Source: JAUWKC01 sp035529895
GTDB taxonomy: Bacteria > Planctomycetota > Phycisphaerae > Sedimentisphaerales > Anaerobacaceae
DNA: 64,000 nucleotides
Assembly: GCA_035529895.1 (NCBI GenBank)
Contig: DATKVV010000089.1
Coordinates: 1 to 64,000 of the forward strand
Direction of reading: 5' to 3'
Below the pieces are notes generated by a model. The model made no database searches. It had not been told where the DNA came from and saw only the letters and a list, made by a program, of their open reading frames with translations. How positions within the stretch are numbered: the first letter of the stretch is position 1; each line of letters starts with the position of its first letter. The translations under genes and the position numbers were made by a program. Of this stretch, positions 62,785 to 64,000 are shown in pieces.

Positions 62785-64000
62785 TTATTTGACGGATATT
62801 TCGATGCAGCAGCCGTCAGACAGGGCGAAATCAACGAAATTGACGACCGAGTTGCGGTCGAGGTCGAGTCCCCCGCACCAGTCGGGCTTGTCGCAGTCGC
62901 CTCGCAGCCAGTAAGAGGCCAGGTCGGCCAGGTACTTCAAATAGCTGCTGGCAATGCTAATCGTATCGGTGCCGTAGAAGAGCTGGCCGGTGGTCAGTGA
63001 GCCCGTAACGGTTACTTCGACATCGTTCCCGTCTATGCCCCCGGCACAGAACTCGGCCCGGGCAAAGGCCGCCTCAACTGCAACCAGGCCGGCTTGATTG
63101 ACAAAGACCTTCATATATTCTGACTCAATATCAGGCTCAAACGGCTCGGTGATTTTCGCCGGGCTGCCAGCGTCCACATCGTCAATTGTGAATTCTTCCG
63201 GCAGGACAAAATGCGCCTTGAGCCACCGGCCATGGCTGGTGGGATTCAGCGTCTGCGGCGTAAACTTCATTTCCACTCTTATCATCGTAAGATACTCGTC
63301 GGCGCCTATGTCAACCCGGCCGCCCAATATCCGCGGCTGTCCATCAATATCGGTCTGGTCAGGCCCTTCAGGAAAGTTGGGGTCGCCCGCGTCAACACAC
63401 GGCGAACCGGGCAGCAAATGATAATCGCCGTCCACCCAGAAATCATCCCAGGGGTCGTAAGGTGTTCCATTGAGGTCCCAGTAGCCCGGCACAACAAAAC
63501 ACGGGTCGCAGTTAATACAACCGTTGTCGGTATTGCCGCCTTGCAAGCAACAGTAGTATCTCAGATGGGCACCCAAAAAAGGCCTGTTGTCCCAGGCAAT
63601 ACAATTGGTCAGCTCGGCTTGGCATTTGCGCAGTGAGCGGAACGTATTTCCCACAATCGTACAGTTGGTCAGCCCGACGTCGCAGTCATAAAAGTCTCCG
63701 CAGTCGGGCGCGGTGTTACCGCTGATTATGCAGTTGCTGAGTTCGCCGTCGTGGAAGGCCCCGGCCCCTCCGCCCCACTGTGCTGAATTGGCCGTGATGG
63801 TACAGTTACTGATATGCGGCCAGCTATAGCCGGACCAGCTGCCGCAAATCGCACCGCCGTACCAGCCTGACTGGTTATACGTGATTGCACAATTATGAAT
63901 TGTCGGAGTGCTGTTGGGGCAGTAAATGGCCCCTCCATACTTGGTCGACGAGTTGCCGCTGATGGAACAATGTGTAATGGCGGCGCTGCTGTTGTTGCAG
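62785..64000 (-). CDS. beta-helix secreted protein with dockerin-like tail (partial)
   Basis: The frame stays open from the stop at 62785 to the right edge, so the 5' end is missing; at least about 405 residues are visible. The edge-side part is a parallel beta-helix with repeats of NCTIxxNSA type and Cys-rich turns. The end repeats the C-terminal module of the upstream-lying protease gene (MKFTPQTLNP, KAHFVLPEEF) and finishes with GLDLDRNSVVNFVDFA. Probably a surface or secreted adhesin or glycan-active protein. Confidence 0.85.
   Translation of the reverse strand, partial: CNNSSAAITHCSISGNSSTKYGGAIYCPNSTPTIHNCAITYNQSGWYGGAICGSWSGYSWPHISNCTITANSAQWGGGAGAFHDGELSNCIISGNTAPDCGDFYDCDVGLTNCTIVGNTFRSLRKCQAELTNCIAWDNRPFLGAHLRYYCCLQGGNTDNGCINCDPCFVVPGYWDLNGTPYDPWDDFWVDGDYHLLPGSPCVDAGDPNFPEGPDQTDIDGQPRILGGRVDIGADEYLTMIRVEMKFTPQTLNPTSHGRWLKAHFVLPEEFTIDDVDAGSPAKITEPFEPDIESEYMKVFVNQAGLVAVEAAFARAEFCAGGIDGNDVEVTVTGSLTTGQLFYGTDTISIASSYLKYLADLASYWLRGDCDKPDWCGGLDLDRNSVVNFVDFALSDGCCIEISVK

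Overview
The window looks like a chromosomal segment of an anaerobic, outer-membrane-bearing, polysaccharide-degrading bacterium, most probably a planctomycete of the class Phycisphaerae (Sedimentisphaerales-like). Support: twin-arginine lipoprotein sulfatases, secreted LamG, PA14, FG-GAP and beta-helix proteins, a dockerin-like C-terminal repeat typical of that group, an oxygen-detoxification set of strict anaerobes (rubrerythrin, desulfoferrodoxin, FprA), a Na+-NQR, and lipid A and heptose genes. The assignment is inferred from gene content; no rRNA or tRNA was seen.

Layout. (1) About 0.2-9.2 kb, minus strand: a compact run of a PerR/Fur regulator, rubrerythrin, thiol peroxidase, FprA, desulfoferrodoxin, ferritin and a ferritin-like protein, then nqrB-C-D-E-F and a small unknown gene; nqrA is absent. 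(2) 9.8-26.1 kb: a carbohydrate locus with three secreted proteins sharing an unrecognised C-terminal domain, an SSS transporter, a fucose mutarotase-like protein, a UroD-like protein, a zinc dehydrogenase, two sulfatases, a PfkB kinase and, convergently, an aldo/keto reductase. It fits uptake and oxidation of a sugar freed from a sulfated, possibly fucose-containing glycan. (3) 26.3-29.7 kb: a large secreted sialidase-like/FG-GAP protein and a small remnant of a relative. (4) 29.9-34.0 kb: a scarred, AT-richer island holding truncated recR, a truncated DNA methyltransferase, a zinc-hook ATPase of RloC-like build and a coiled-coil protein. (5) 34.1-40.0 kb: a CBS-domain protein, a Tat-exported isomerase-like protein, rpoN, a CPBP protease and small genes. 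(6) 40.2-44.3 kb, accessory: an IS5-type element that splits a membrane-protein gene exactly in frame, an Rhs C-terminal tip, and an XRE regulator with a membrane partner.

(7) 44.8-50.9 kb, plus strand: an ArsR-controlled operon encoding ArsP-like permease, TrmO-like protein, a redox-disulfide protein, an ArsF-like lipoprotein, a thioredoxin fused to two TRASH-like metal-binding modules, a PpiC/SurA-like-thioredoxin fusion and CcdA. Its genes look like an extracytoplasmic thiol relay coupled to arsenic (or other soft-metal) handling. I consider it the most interesting system here. (8) 51-58.8 kb: housekeeping genes (phosphomannomutase, YunC, HldD, LpxB, PanB, a second CBS protein) and small unknown genes. 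(9) 59-64 kb: a secreted subtilisin-like protease and a beta-helix protein, which share a C-terminal tail; the second runs off the right edge.
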